From assembly GCF_000620785.1 (NCBI RefSeq), contig NZ_JIAI01000006.1:186001-250000 (forward strand): a DNA stretch of 64,000 nt. The letters run 5' to 3'. Below, one piece after another: positions 42,193 to 51,131 of this stretch. Under the pieces are notes generated by a model that did no database searches, had not been told where the DNA came from, and was given only the letters and a program-made list of their open reading frames with translations. A program made the translations under genes and the position numbers. The stretch comes from Actinospineispora acaciae DSM 45401. Its GTDB lineage: Bacteria; Actinomycetota; Actinomycetes; Mycobacteriales; Pseudonocardiaceae. How positions within the stretch are numbered: the first letter of the stretch is position 1; every line of letters starts with the position of its first letter.

Positions 42193-43082
42193 GGTGCGTC
42201 GTCGTCGAGGCCGGCGAGGCGGCGGTACCGGGTCACGATCCGGGTGCAGTCCTCGTCGCCGTAGCCGTCGTCCACGGTCCGCCGCCAGCACGCCACCACC
42301 GCCCTGGCCAGCGGAGCGGGTATGCCCATCTCGGCGGCCAGCCGGTCGAACAGCGTGACGTCCTTGAGCGCCCCCGCGGCGGGGAAGCCGAAGTCGAACG
42401 CGCCGGACAGGACGTGGTTCGGGAACTTCACGGCGGTCGCGGAGCTGCGTCCGGAGCTGGCGTTGAGCACCTCGACCGCCACGTCCAGCGGGATGCCGGC
42501 CTTGGCGGTGACGGCGGTGGCCTCGGCGGCGGCGGCCAGCGCGCCCAGCGACAGCACGTTGTTGGCCACCTTCATGACCTGCGCCTGGCCCGGTTCGGCG
42601 CCGACGTGGAACACCGCCTCGCCGATCGCGTCGAACACCGGACGGCACCGCGCGACGGCGTCAGGGACGCCGGCCGCGATGATCGTCAGGGTGCCGCGCT
42701 CGGCGCCCGCCACGCCGCCGCTGACCGGGGCATCCACGAAGGACACCCCGGCGGCGGCCAGCTCGGCGGCCACCGCCCGGGTGGCGTCGACCCCGGCGGT
42801 CGAGGTGCTCACCACGACCCGTCCTTCCGCGCCGCCGTCCACCAGCTCGGCGCACACCTCCCGCAGTGCCTCCGGGGTGGGCAGGCTCAGCAGCACGATC
42901 TCCGACGCCGCGACCAGGCCGTCGAGCCGGTCGTGCACGGTCACCGACGGCGTCCCTCGGAACGGGGCGGTCGCGGCGGGGGAGGGGTCCAGCAGGTGCG
43001 CGTGCCAGCCGCGCTCGACGCACCGCCGCGCCATCGGGCCGGCCATCCGCCCCACGCCGACGAACCCGAGCCCGCCGCTCAC
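42189..43082 (-). CDS. 3-hydroxyisobutyrate dehydrogenase-like beta-hydroxyacid dehydrogenase
   Basis: The 297-residue enzyme has the cofactor motif GFVGVGRMAGPMARR, the substrate motif FVDAPVSGGVAGAERGTL near residue 115, and the catalytic Lys in QVMKVANNVLSLG near 165. Family members oxidise 3-hydroxyisobutyrate, tartronate semialdehyde or 2-(hydroxymethyl)glutarate. It is coupled at both ends by 4-base overlaps. The exact substrate is open. Confidence 0.85.
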   Translation of the reverse strand: MSGGLGFVGVGRMAGPMARRCVERGWHAHLLDPSPAATAPFRGTPSVTVHDRLDGLVAASEIVLLSLPTPEALREVCAELVDGGAEGRVVVSTSTAGVDATRAVAAELAAAGVSFVDAPVSGGVAGAERGTLTIIAAGVPDAVARCRPVFDAIGEAVFHVGAEPGQAQVMKVANNVLSLGALAAAAEATAVTAKAGIPLDVAVEVLNASSGRSSATAVKFPNHVLSGAFDFGFPAAGALKDVTLFDRLAAEMGIPAPLARAVVACWRRTVDDGYGDEDCTRIVTRYRRLAGLDDDAP

Positions 43083-44164
43083 CTCGGCCAGCCGTTCAGG
43101 AGGGCGGCGTGCTCGTCGAGCGCGGGGTAGGGGCGGCCGGAGGCGGCGGGGCGCAGGGCGGGGGCGAGTGGGAGGGGGAGCGCGTCCGTGCCGCCGGCCG
43201 GGAAGGCCTCGGCGAGCGTGGCGACCACCGCGCAGCACACGTCCTGGCCGGCGAACCTGGCCTCCCAGTCGGCGGCGGTGCGCAGCGCCACCCGCTCGGC
43301 GACGGCCGCGATCGTGGCGGCGGGGTCGGCGGCGTCGTCGCGGAACCGCTCCGGAAGCTCGATCAGCTCGCAGAACCGCCGCCAGAACCGCTCCTCCAGC
43401 GGCGCGGCGGCCAGGTGCCGGCCGTCGGCCGTGCGGTAGACCCGGTAGCGCGGGCTGCCGCCGGTGACCAGGCCGGTGCTCGGCTCCGGCCACTCGCCGG
43501 TGGCCCGGTGCTGGCCCAGCGCCCAGTAGGCCAGCGGGCGCACGTTGTCGGCCATGGAGACGTCCAGGTGGCTGCCCCGGCCGGTGCGCTCGCGCGCGGC
43601 GAGCGCGAGCAGGATGTTGAACAGTGCGGGGTAGGCGCCGCCTGCGATGTCCGCGACCAGCACCGGGGGCAGCGGCGGGTCGCCGTCCGCGCCGCGCACC
43701 AGGTCCAGCAGGCCGGTCTCGGCCAGGTAGGTCAGGTCGTGGCCGGCGCGGTCCGCTCGCGGTCCGTGCTGGCCGTGGCCGGTGATCGAGCAGTACACGA
43801 CGCCCGGGTTGTCCCGGCTGATCCGCTCGTACCCCAGCCCGAGGCGGTCCATCACGCCCGGCCGGAACTGCTCGACGACCACGTCCGCGCCGCGCATCAG
43901 CTCCGCGACGGCGTCGCGGCGCCCGGGGTCCTTGAGGTCGGCGGCGACGCTGAGCTTGCCGCGGTTGAGCAGCGCGAAGTTGGCGCTGGCCGTCCCCAGC
44001 CGGGGCTGGTACGAGCGCATCTCGTCGCCCTGCCCGGGGCGTTCGATCTTGACGACCTCGGCGCCGGACTCGGCCAGCAGCAGGGTGGCCAGCGGGCCGG
44101 GCAGCAGGGTGGAGAAGTCCACCACCCGCAGCCCGGCCAGCGGTGCCGTCACCGGTGCCGTCAT
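43079..44164 (-). CDS. CaiB/BaiF (class III) CoA-transferase
   Basis: The 361-residue protein opens with LAGLRVVDFSTLLPGPLATLLLAESGAEVVKIE, the family N-terminus. The catalytic Asp is likely in GHDLTYLAETG near residue 160. It moves CoA between acids. It is one of two such genes in the operon and is coupled to the ligase gene by ATGA, so the cluster has two ways to activate acids. Confidence 0.87.
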   Translation of the reverse strand: MTAPVTAPLAGLRVVDFSTLLPGPLATLLLAESGAEVVKIERPGQGDEMRSYQPRLGTASANFALLNRGKLSVAADLKDPGRRDAVAELMRGADVVVEQFRPGVMDRLGLGYERISRDNPGVVYCSITGHGQHGPRADRAGHDLTYLAETGLLDLVRGADGDPPLPPVLVADIAGGAYPALFNILLALAARERTGRGSHLDVSMADNVRPLAYWALGQHRATGEWPEPSTGLVTGGSPRYRVYRTADGRHLAAAPLEERFWRRFCELIELPERFRDDAADPAATIAAVAERVALRTAADWEARFAGQDVCCAVVATLAEAFPAGGTDALPLPLAPALRPAASGRPYPALDEHAALLNGWPR

Positions 44165-45687
44165 GAAGCCACCGCCGCGCCGCGCAGCCGGGACCGCAGC
44201 TCGGCCTTCTTGACCTTGCCGCTGGACGTCATCGGCAGCGCGTCGACCAGCTCCAGCCGCTCGGGCAGGAAGTGCTTCGACACCCCGTGCGCGAGCAGGT
44301 ACCCGCACAGCTCGTCCAGGGCCGGGCGCCTGTCGGCCGGGACGACCACCGCGCACGCCCGTTCGCCCAGCCGGTCGTCGGGCACCCCGACCACCGCGAC
44401 ACCGGCCACGTCCGGGTGTTCGTACAGCAGGCTCTCCACGTCCGCGACCGGGATGTTCTCCCCGCCGCGAATGATCAGGTCCTTGCTCCGCCCGCGCAGG
44501 CTCAGGTAGCCCTCCGGCGAGATCGCCGCGGTGTCGCCGGTGCGGAACCAGCCGTCTTCGAACGCCTCCGCGTCGGCGTCCGGGCGCTGGTAGTAGCCGA
44601 GGAACAGCCCCTCACCCCGGATCCGCAGCTCGCCCACCTCGCCGGGCGCGGCGGGCCGCCCGTCGGCCGCCACCACGCCGACCTCGCAGCCGGGCACCGC
44701 CACCCCGTCGGTGCGCCGCGCGTCCGCCGGCAGCGCGGGCGACCAGGAGACGCCGATGCCGTACTCCGTCATCCCCCACGCCGGGCACACCTCGGCGCCG
44801 AACCGCTCGCCGGCCACCGCCGGCAGCTCGCGGGGGATCGGCGCGCCGGCGAGCACCGCGAGCGCCAGCGGGCAGTCCGCGCCGAGGTCGGTGGCCAGCA
44901 GGTCGTGCAGGAACGTGGGCGCGCCGAACAGCGCCGTCACGCCGTGCTCGGTGATCACCTCGGCGGCCCGGTGCGGGTTCCATCTGTCCAGGTAGACGGC
45001 GGTGCCGCGCAGGTACGTGGTGAGCAGCACGCCCCAGAGGAACCCGGTGTGGTGCCCGACCGGCGACGCCACCAGGTTCACGAACGGGTCGGCCAGCCTG
45101 GCCACCTCGGCGTGCCGGGCGAAGTTCGACAGCACCGCGTGCAGCGTGGCGTGGCTGTTCATCACGCCCTTGGGCTCGCCGGTGGTGCCCGAGGTGAAGC
45201 CGATGTGGCACACAATCCGTGAGTGGCTAGGGGTGCCATAGCGCCTATTGCCACTCACGGGTAGTTCGGCCAGCGGGATCTCGCGAGGCTGGGCGTCATA
45301 GGCCACGACCAGGGTGGGTGGGGTGGCGAGGCGGGGCAGGACGCGGCGGGCGGTGGCGGCGGCGGACGTGACCAGGACGGTGGGGGCGGCGCGGCGCAGG
45401 ATCGTCTCGACGTCGCGCTCGCCGTAGGCGACCGGGATGCCGGTGTAGACGGCGCCGAGTTCGAGGATCGCGAAGATCAGGGCGGGAAACTCGATCTGGT
45501 TGGGGAGCATGACCGCGACCCGGTCGCCGGGGGTCACGCCGAGTTGGGCCAGGCCGGTCGCGTAGTCGTGGGCCAGGGTGTCGAGGTCGGCGTAGGTGAG
45601 GCGGTCGGCGCCGATCGCGGCGGTTCGGTCGGGGGCGTGCCGGGCGGCGTCGGTGAGCAGCGACCGCAGGGTCATCGGCTCGGTCAT
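44161..45687 (-). CDS. Acid--CoA ligase (ANL superfamily) with an in-frame palindromic insert
   Basis: The 508-residue enzyme activates a carboxylic acid with ATP and CoA. TSGTTGEPKG near residue 175 is the P-loop, AWGMTEYG near 290 is motif A5, WFRTGD near 385, and KVKKAEL near 495 contains the catalytic Lys. Just before the P-loop the codons for PVSGNRRYGTPSHSRIV come from a palindrome (45217-45260) related to element A. They use codons rare in the rest of the gene (AGG, AGT, ATT, CTA). The ATG at 45687 has GGGAGG upstream. Whether the insert affects activity is unknown. Confidence 0.87.
   Translation of the reverse strand: MTEPMTLRSLLTDAARHAPDRTAAIGADRLTYADLDTLAHDYATGLAQLGVTPGDRVAVMLPNQIEFPALIFAILELGAVYTGIPVAYGERDVETILRRAAPTVLVTSAAATARRVLPRLATPPTLVVAYDAQPREIPLAELPVSGNRRYGTPSHSRIVCHIGFTSGTTGEPKGVMNSHATLHAVLSNFARHAEVARLADPFVNLVASPVGHHTGFLWGVLLTTYLRGTAVYLDRWNPHRAAEVITEHGVTALFGAPTFLHDLLATDLGADCPLALAVLAGAPIPRELPAVAGERFGAEVCPAWGMTEYGIGVSWSPALPADARRTDGVAVPGCEVGVVAADGRPAAPGEVGELRIRGEGLFLGYYQRPDADAEAFEDGWFRTGDTAAISPEGYLSLRGRSKDLIIRGGENIPVADVESLLYEHPDVAGVAVVGVPDDRLGERACAVVVPADRRPALDELCGYLLAHGVSKHFLPERLELVDALPMTSSGKVKKAELRSRLRGAAVAS
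45217..45260. repeat. Palindromic element A4 inside the acid-CoA ligase gene
   Basis: Outer arms CCGTGAGTGGC (45217-45227) and GCCACTCACGG (45250-45260) are perfect and share the CCGTGAGTGG edge of elements A1-A3. The inside is different. The element is in frame and without stop codons in the ligase reading frame. Confidence 0.8.
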
Positions 45688-46676
45688 CGGTGACCTCCCA
45701 GTGAGTCGGCGGCGTGGCGGGCGGCGTCGAGGGCTCCGGACGCGGCGCGCAGCGAGATCGCGTCGCGCAGCAGCCGCTCCGCCCGGTACTCGCGCAGGTA
45801 TCCGTAGCCGCCGTGCGCCTGGACGGCCGCGGTGGTCACCTCGATCGCGGACTGGGTGGCGCCGCGCAGCGCCTCGGCGGCGGCGTCCGGGTCCGGGTCC
45901 GGCGGGGCGGCGGCCAGCGCGAACAGGGCCTGGGTGGCGCGGCGCTGGCGCAGGCGGGCCTCGGCGAGTGCGGCGCGCACCGGCGGCAACGCCAGCAGCA
46001 CGTCGCCGAACTGCTCGCGCTCGCCCGCGTAGCCGACCGCGAGGTCCACGGCGGCCTCCGCGATCCCGCACGCTACGGCCGCGCAACCCAGGCGCAGCCG
46101 GGTACGGGCGGTCGCCGTGTCCGCGGCCGGGTCGAGGTCGCAGTCGGCGTCGAGGGTGGCGCGGCGGCGGCCTTTCAACCCGGTGGTGTGTTGTAGCGGC
46201 CCGTAGGTGACGCCGGCGGCCAGGACGGCGGCGCCGGGGACCGTCGGGTCCAGCACCACGAGCAGGGGGTCGGCGCCGGTGGCCTCGATCCGGTCGATCG
46301 TGCCGGTGAGCCGGACGCGGCCGTTCTCGTGCGTTCTCGCGTCGAGGTGGACGGTCGAGGAGCGGGCGTCGACCAGCGCGGCAAGTGCCCCGTCCGGGAG
46401 CGGCCGAGCCAGCAGGTGCGCCGCGGCGTCGGCGTGCGCGCAGGCCAGCGCGAGCGGCGGCGACACCCGCGCGATCCGCTGGACGGCCAGCAGCGCGGTG
46501 GCCCGCGATGCGCCGCCCCCGCCGAGCGCCTCCGGGGTGCCCAACGCCCACAACCCGCGGGCGGCCAGCTCGGCGGCGGCCTCGGACACGTCGAGGTCGT
46601 CGTCGAGCCCGTTGGTGACGGCGTCCAGCACCTCCACCAGCGCGCGCTGCTCGTCGGACAGCTCCAGGCCGTTCAT
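45684..46676 (-). CDS. Short acyl-CoA dehydrogenase-like protein
   Basis: The 330-residue protein has the C-terminal acyl-CoA dehydrogenase helices (GYAGEREQFGDVL near residue 220 and VQAHGGYGYLREY near 285). It is about 50 residues shorter than usual and lacks the TEPxxGSD flavin motif and the YEGT base motif. It may be the small partner of a heteromeric dehydrogenase (as PimD-type subunits are) or non-catalytic. It is coupled to both neighbours by ATGA overlaps. Confidence 0.78.
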   Translation of the reverse strand: MNGLELSDEQRALVEVLDAVTNGLDDDLDVSEAAAELAARGLWALGTPEALGGGGASRATALLAVQRIARVSPPLALACAHADAAAHLLARPLPDGALAALVDARSSTVHLDARTHENGRVRLTGTIDRIEATGADPLLVVLDPTVPGAAVLAAGVTYGPLQHTTGLKGRRRATLDADCDLDPAADTATARTRLRLGCAAVACGIAEAAVDLAVGYAGEREQFGDVLLALPPVRAALAEARLRQRRATQALFALAAAPPDPDPDAAAEALRGATQSAIEVTTAAVQAHGGYGYLREYRAERLLRDAISLRAASGALDAARHAADSLGGHR

Positions 46677-47446
46677 CGCCAGAACTTGCCGTCGTCGGGG
46701 GCGCGCCGCTGCGCGAAGGATGCGCTGACCTCGTGCGCCTCCTCGGTGAGCAGGTACATCGACAGCAGCTGGTCGTGCGCCATCCGGGCCTGCCCGGCGA
46801 CGCCGGTGTGCCGCCCGGAGAACGCCGACTTCAGCCCGGCCAGCGCGAGTGGCCCCCTGGCCTTCAGCTCGACGGCCAGCCCGCGGGCCCGCGCCGCCAG
46901 CTCCGCGGCCGGCACCACCTCGTTGACCAGGCCCATCTCCAGCGCCTGGGACGCGGTGTACTTGCGGTTGAGGTACCACATCTCCTTGGCGCGCTTGCGG
47001 CCGACGACGTCCTCCAGGTACCAGGTGCCGTACCCGGCGTCGAAGCTGCCGACGATCGGGCCGACCTGGCGGAACAGCGCGTTCTCCGCCGCGATCGTCA
47101 GGTCGCACACCACGTGCAGCACGTTCCCGCCGCCCACCGCGTAGCCGTTCACGGCGGCGATGACCGGCTTGGCCACGGTGTCGATCAGCTCGTAGACGTC
47201 GACGATCGGCATGATCGCGCCGTAGTCGGCGGTGGTGACCGGGTCGTGCTCGCCGCCGATGCAGAAGAACTTCTCGCCCGCGCCGGTCAGGATCGCGACC
47301 CGCTGCTCGCGGTCGTCCCGGAACCGGCGCAGCGCGTCGGCCAGCTCACGGGCGGTCTGAACGCGGAACTTGTTGCCCGCCTCCGGGCGGTTGATCGTGA
47401 TCGTGGTGATGCCGTCGGCGGTGTCGACCAGGATGTCGTCCGTCAT
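46673..47446 (-). CDS. Crotonase, BadI/MenB-like (candidate 2-ketocyclohexanecarboxyl-CoA hydrolase)
   Basis: The 257-residue protein has the crotonase fold with the oxyanion glycines in VNGYAVGGGNVLHVVCDL near residue 100. The segment GSFDAGYGTWYLEDVVG near 132 and the following MWYLNRKYTASQALEMGLVN are the signature shared by MenB (naphthoate synthase) and BadI, which opens the ring of 2-ketocyclohexanecarboxyl-CoA. No menaquinone genes are nearby, and beta-oxidation genes surround it, so a BadI-like ring-opening role is more likely. The exact substrate is inference. Confidence 0.8.
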   Translation of the reverse strand: MTDDILVDTADGITTITINRPEAGNKFRVQTARELADALRRFRDDREQRVAILTGAGEKFFCIGGEHDPVTTADYGAIMPIVDVYELIDTVAKPVIAAVNGYAVGGGNVLHVVCDLTIAAENALFRQVGPIVGSFDAGYGTWYLEDVVGRKRAKEMWYLNRKYTASQALEMGLVNEVVPAAELAARARGLAVELKARGPLALAGLKSAFSGRHTGVAGQARMAHDQLLSMYLLTEEAHEVSASFAQRRAPDDGKFWR

Positions 47447-48306
47447 GTGCCCTCCTGCAGGCCGGTGCGGAAACCGCGCCCGCTCTTGGCGCCGAGGTAG
47501 CCGGCGGCGACCATCCGGCGCAGCAGCGGCGGCGGCGCGAACTGGGGGTCGAGGGTCTCGCCGTAGGCGTTCGCGGTGGCGTGCTCGTGCACGTCCAGCC
47601 CGATCAGGTCCAGCAGCGCGAGTGGACCCTTGGGGTAGCCCAGGCCCAGCTCCAGCGCGAGGTCGATGTCCTCGGCGGTGGCCAGGTGATCGTCGTAGGC
47701 CTGGACCACGTCGTTGAGGTACGGCATCAGCAGGTGGTTGACCAGGAACCCGGGGCGGTCGGGGGCTTCCACGGCCACCTTTCCGACCTCGTCGGCGAAC
47801 GCCAGCAGCGCATCGACGGTGGCTTGATCGGTTTGCAGCGCGCGGACCACCTCCACCAGCTTCATCACCGGCGCGGGGTTGAAGAAGTGCAGCCCGGCGA
47901 ACCGCTCCGGGCGCGGCACGGCGGCGGCGAGCTGGGTCACCGCGAGCGCGGAGGTGTTGGTGGCCAGCACCGCGTCCGGCCCCACCGCGGCCGCCACCGA
48001 AGGCAGCAGCGCGCGCTTGATCTCCAGCTCCTCCACCACCGCCTCGATGACCAGGTCCGCGCCGGCCAGCCCGGCCACCTCGGTGGTCGCGGCGACCCGG
48101 TCCAGCACCGCCGTCCGGTCGTCGCGGGTGAGCTTGCCGCGCGCGACCCCGCCGTCCAGGAACGCCTCGAGCCGCTCCCGCCCGGCAGCGATCCGGGCGG
48201 CGTCCGTCTCCAGCACCGTCACCGGCAGGCCGGCCTGGGCGCAGACCTGCGCGATGCCGGCGCCCATGGTGCCGAAGCCCAGCACGGCGACCTTGGTGAA
48301 ACGCAT
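47443..48306 (-). CDS. 3-hydroxyacyl-CoA dehydrogenase (first of two)
   Basis: The 287-residue protein is a stand-alone 3-hydroxyacyl-CoA dehydrogenase like FadB2/PaaH. VAVLGFGTMGAGIAQVCAQAG binds NAD, and the catalytic His is in LHFFNPAPVMKLVEVV near residue 138. The C-terminal domain ends with GYLGAKSGRGF. It oxidises the hydroxyl of a 3-hydroxyacyl-CoA. It is coupled to the BadI-like gene, with an 11-base gap from its paralogue upstream. Confidence 0.92.
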   Translation of the reverse strand: MRFTKVAVLGFGTMGAGIAQVCAQAGLPVTVLETDAARIAAGRERLEAFLDGGVARGKLTRDDRTAVLDRVAATTEVAGLAGADLVIEAVVEELEIKRALLPSVAAAVGPDAVLATNTSALAVTQLAAAVPRPERFAGLHFFNPAPVMKLVEVVRALQTDQATVDALLAFADEVGKVAVEAPDRPGFLVNHLLMPYLNDVVQAYDDHLATAEDIDLALELGLGYPKGPLALLDLIGLDVHEHATANAYGETLDPQFAPPPLLRRMVAAGYLGAKSGRGFRTGLQEGT

Positions 48307-48317
48307 CGAGAACCCCC

Positions 48318-49187
48318 TCAGCTGCCGAAGTGGCGGGCGTCGTCGTAGGTGTGGAAGCCCCGGCCGGTCTTGCGGCCAAGGTGACCGGCCGCGATCATCT
48401 GCTCGACCAGCGGCGGCGGCGCGAAACGCTGATCACGAAGCTGCTCATACAGGCTCAGCGACACCGCCCGGTGGATGTCCAGGCCCACGATGTCGAGCAG
48501 CGTGAACGGCCCCATCGGGTAGCCCAGCCCGAACCTCACCGCCTTGTCGATCGACTCGACGGTGCCCCGGCCGGCCTCCAGCGCGCGGATGCAGTTGTTC
48601 TCGAACGGGATGAGGAACCGGTTGACCAGGAAGCCTGGGGAGTCCTTGACGGTCACCGACGTCTTGCCCAGCGAGTCCAGGAACCGCCGGGTGCGTTCGT
48701 AGGCGTCCGCGCCGGTCTGCCGGCCGGTCACCACCTCGACCAGCTTCATCAGCGGTGCCGGGTTGCAGTAGTGCGTGCCGACCACCCGCTCCGGGCGGCT
48801 GGACCCGGCGGCGATGGCAGTCACCGACAGCGTGGAGGTGTTGGTGTGGAACAGGGTGTCCGGCTTGCAGATCTCGTCCAGCTCGGCGAACGTCCGCCGC
48901 TTCAGCTCGACGTCCTCGAAGATCGCCTCGATGACCACGTCGCAGTCGGCCAGGTCGGCCAGGTCGGTGGCGCCGGACAGGCCGCTCTTGGCTTTTTCCG
49001 CCACGTCCGACGGGAGCTTGCCCAGCGCGGCGCTCTTGTCCAGGAACGATGTGACGCGGTCCAGGCCGGCGCCGACCCGCTCGTCGTCGAGGTCCCGCAG
49101 GATCGTGCGGTGCCCGGCGCGGGCGGCCACCACGGCGATGCCCGAGCCCATGGTGCCGCCGCCCAGTACTCCGACGGTGTAGGTCAC
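48318..49187 (-). CDS. 3-hydroxyacyl-CoA dehydrogenase (second of two)
   Basis: The 289-residue paralogue has VGVLGGGTMGSGIAVVAARAG for NAD and the catalytic His in THYCNPAPLMKLVEVV near residue 142. The two copies share the same layout but differ widely, so they probably serve two different steps or substrates of the pathway. The GTG start is at 49185-49187; the SDR gene ends 13 bases upstream. Confidence 0.92.
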   Translation of the reverse strand: MTYTVGVLGGGTMGSGIAVVAARAGHRTILRDLDDERVGAGLDRVTSFLDKSAALGKLPSDVAEKAKSGLSGATDLADLADCDVVIEAIFEDVELKRRTFAELDEICKPDTLFHTNTSTLSVTAIAAGSSRPERVVGTHYCNPAPLMKLVEVVTGRQTGADAYERTRRFLDSLGKTSVTVKDSPGFLVNRFLIPFENNCIRALEAGRGTVESIDKAVRFGLGYPMGPFTLLDIVGLDIHRAVSLSLYEQLRDQRFAPPPLVEQMIAAGHLGRKTGRGFHTYDDARHFGS

Positions 49188-49200
49188 CCGATGCTCCTTT

Positions 49201-49959
49201 CTAGCGCGCGGCCTGGCCGCCGTCGATGACGATCGTTTCTCCGGTCATGAAGTCCGAGGCGGGGGAGGCGAGCAGGACGATCCACGGCGCCAGCTCGTCC
49301 GCCCTGCCCATCCGCCGGGCCGGGACGCCGCGCAGGATCCGGTTCAGCGCGTCCGGGTCGGCGCGGACGTCGGCGTTGAGGTCCGTCGCGACATAGCCCG
49401 GCGCGAGCGCGTTGACCTGCACGCCGTGCCGCGCCCACTCCAGGGCCATGGACCGGGTGAACGCCACCACCGCGGCTTTGGATGCGGAGTACGCGGCGTG
49501 CCCGGGGATGCCCTTGAAGGCGAAGTTGGACGCCATGTTGATGACCTTCCCCGAGCCCTGCGCGACCAGGTGCCTGCCCACCTCCCGGGTGGCCAGGAAG
49601 GTGCCGCGCAGGTTCGTGTCCAGCACCCGGTCCCACTCCGCGTCGGTCGTCTCCAACAGCTCGGTGCTGGACACCACGCCCGAGTTGTTCACCAGGATGT
49701 CCACCCGACCCAGCTCGGCGACCGTGTCCGCGACCATCGCCCGCACGTCTTCTGACCGGGTGACGTCCGTGCGGGTGGCGACCGCGCGGACGCCGAGCTT
49801 CTCGGCCTCGGCCCGCACCCGGTCCAGCGCGTCCGTGTCCCGGGCGGCCAGTGCCACGTCCGCGCCGGCTCCGGCCAGCGCGAGCGCGGTGACCCGGCCG
49901 ATGCCCCTGCTGGCGCCGGTCACGATCGCGGTCCGGCCGGCCAGTGCCTGTTCGGTCAT
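49201..49959 (-). CDS. Short-chain dehydrogenase (FabG/BadH-like)
   Basis: The 252-residue enzyme is a classical SDR: TAIVTGASRGIGRVTAL for the cofactor, NNSGVVSS near residue 92, and a complete catalytic site with Ser in INMASNFAF and YSASK near 158. In a ring-degrading route it could be the BadH-type 2-hydroxycyclohexanecarboxyl-CoA dehydrogenase. It may also be a general 3-oxoacyl reductase. ATGA coupling to the upstream acyl-CoA dehydrogenase supports a pathway role. Confidence 0.85.
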   Translation of the reverse strand: MTEQALAGRTAIVTGASRGIGRVTALALAGAGADVALAARDTDALDRVRAEAEKLGVRAVATRTDVTRSEDVRAMVADTVAELGRVDILVNNSGVVSSTELLETTDAEWDRVLDTNLRGTFLATREVGRHLVAQGSGKVINMASNFAFKGIPGHAAYSASKAAVVAFTRSMALEWARHGVQVNALAPGYVATDLNADVRADPDALNRILRGVPARRMGRADELAPWIVLLASPASDFMTGETIVIDGGQAAR

Positions 49960-51131
49960 GTCGTTGCGCCCCGTCTGTCGGTGTCGCGGGCGATCAGCAG
50001 TCGCTGTACCTCGTTGGTGCCGTCGTAGATCTGGGTGACCTTGGCGTCGCGCAGGTACCGCTCGACGCCCAGCTCGGCAAGGTCGCCGTCCGCGCCGAGC
50101 ACGTCCGTGCAGGCCAGCGCGGTGCGCCAGCCGAGGTCGGTGCAGCCCAGCTTCATCATGGCGACGTCCGCGGTGCCGGTGTCGGCGTCCGTGTCCACCG
50201 CCCGCGCCGTGGCGAGCAGCAGCAGCCGGCCGGCCAGGATGTCCGTGCGCAGCCCGGCCAGCGTGAACGCGGCATCCGGCGGGATCGGACCGCCGCGCGC
50301 CCGCAGCGCCGCGAGGGTGTGCTCGTACGCGCCCCTGGCCAGGCCGACGCCCTGGGCGGCCGCGCTGATCCGGGACTTGACGACCGAGCTCATCACCACC
50401 CGCCAGCCCGAGCCCTCCTCGCCCAGGCGCGCGGCCGCCGGCACCCGCACGCCGTCGAAGAACAGCTCCGCCGTGCTCGAACCGTGCATGCCCATCTTGC
50501 CCAGCGTGCGGCCCCTGCCCAGCCCTGGCGTGGAGCCGTCGACCGCGAACGCGGTGATCCCGGAACGGCCGGCGGCCCTGTCCACGGTGGCGAAGCAGAC
50601 GATCACGTCCGCGCGGTCGCCGGTGGTGATGAACGTCTTCGCGCCGTCGATCACGTAGTGCTCGCCGTCGCGTTGCGCGGAGGTACGCAGGGCAGAGACG
50701 TCCGAGCCGGCGTTCGGTTCGGTGATGGCCAGCGAGCCGTACAGCTCGCCGGAGCACAGCCCGGGCACATACCGCCGGGCCAGCTCCTCGCTCCCGGCCA
50801 GCATGATCGGGTAGCCGGCGTGCATCTGCGTCATGTAGATCAGGCTGGTGGCACCGCAGGCCGCCGCGATCTCCTCCATGGCCAGCGCGTACGCCACCGT
50901 CGACGCCTCCCGCCCGCCCAGCGCGGACGGGAACATCAGCCCGCCCAGCCCGGCCGTGGCCAGCGCCTGGTAGGAGTCGTGCGCGAACTCGCCGCTCGCG
51001 TCCCACCCCGCCGCCCTGGGCGCGACCTCGGCGGTCACCACGGCGCGGACCTCGTCGCGCAGCGCGCGCTCGTCCTCGGTCAGCAGGACGTCCGCCGCGT
51101 GTTCGTCCAGCGTCATCGCGGACAGCGTCAT
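49956..51131 (-). CDS. Acyl-CoA dehydrogenase, full length, with Asp at the usual base motif
   Basis: The 391-residue flavoprotein has all three domains: SLAITEPNAGSDVSALRT near residue 133, FITTGDRADV, and a C-terminal helix bundle. The usual YEGTxEIQ base motif reads IYDGTNEVQRLLIARD, with Asp for Glu. It would put a double bond into an acyl-CoA. Cyclohexanecarboxyl-CoA dehydrogenase is one candidate, given its neighbours. It is coupled on both sides by ATGA. Confidence 0.9.
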   Translation of the reverse strand: MTLSAMTLDEHAADVLLTEDERALRDEVRAVVTAEVAPRAAGWDASGEFAHDSYQALATAGLGGLMFPSALGGREASTVAYALAMEEIAAACGATSLIYMTQMHAGYPIMLAGSEELARRYVPGLCSGELYGSLAITEPNAGSDVSALRTSAQRDGEHYVIDGAKTFITTGDRADVIVCFATVDRAAGRSGITAFAVDGSTPGLGRGRTLGKMGMHGSSTAELFFDGVRVPAAARLGEEGSGWRVVMSSVVKSRISAAAQGVGLARGAYEHTLAALRARGGPIPPDAAFTLAGLRTDILAGRLLLLATARAVDTDADTGTADVAMMKLGCTDLGWRTALACTDVLGADGDLAELGVERYLRDAKVTQIYDGTNEVQRLLIARDTDRRGATT

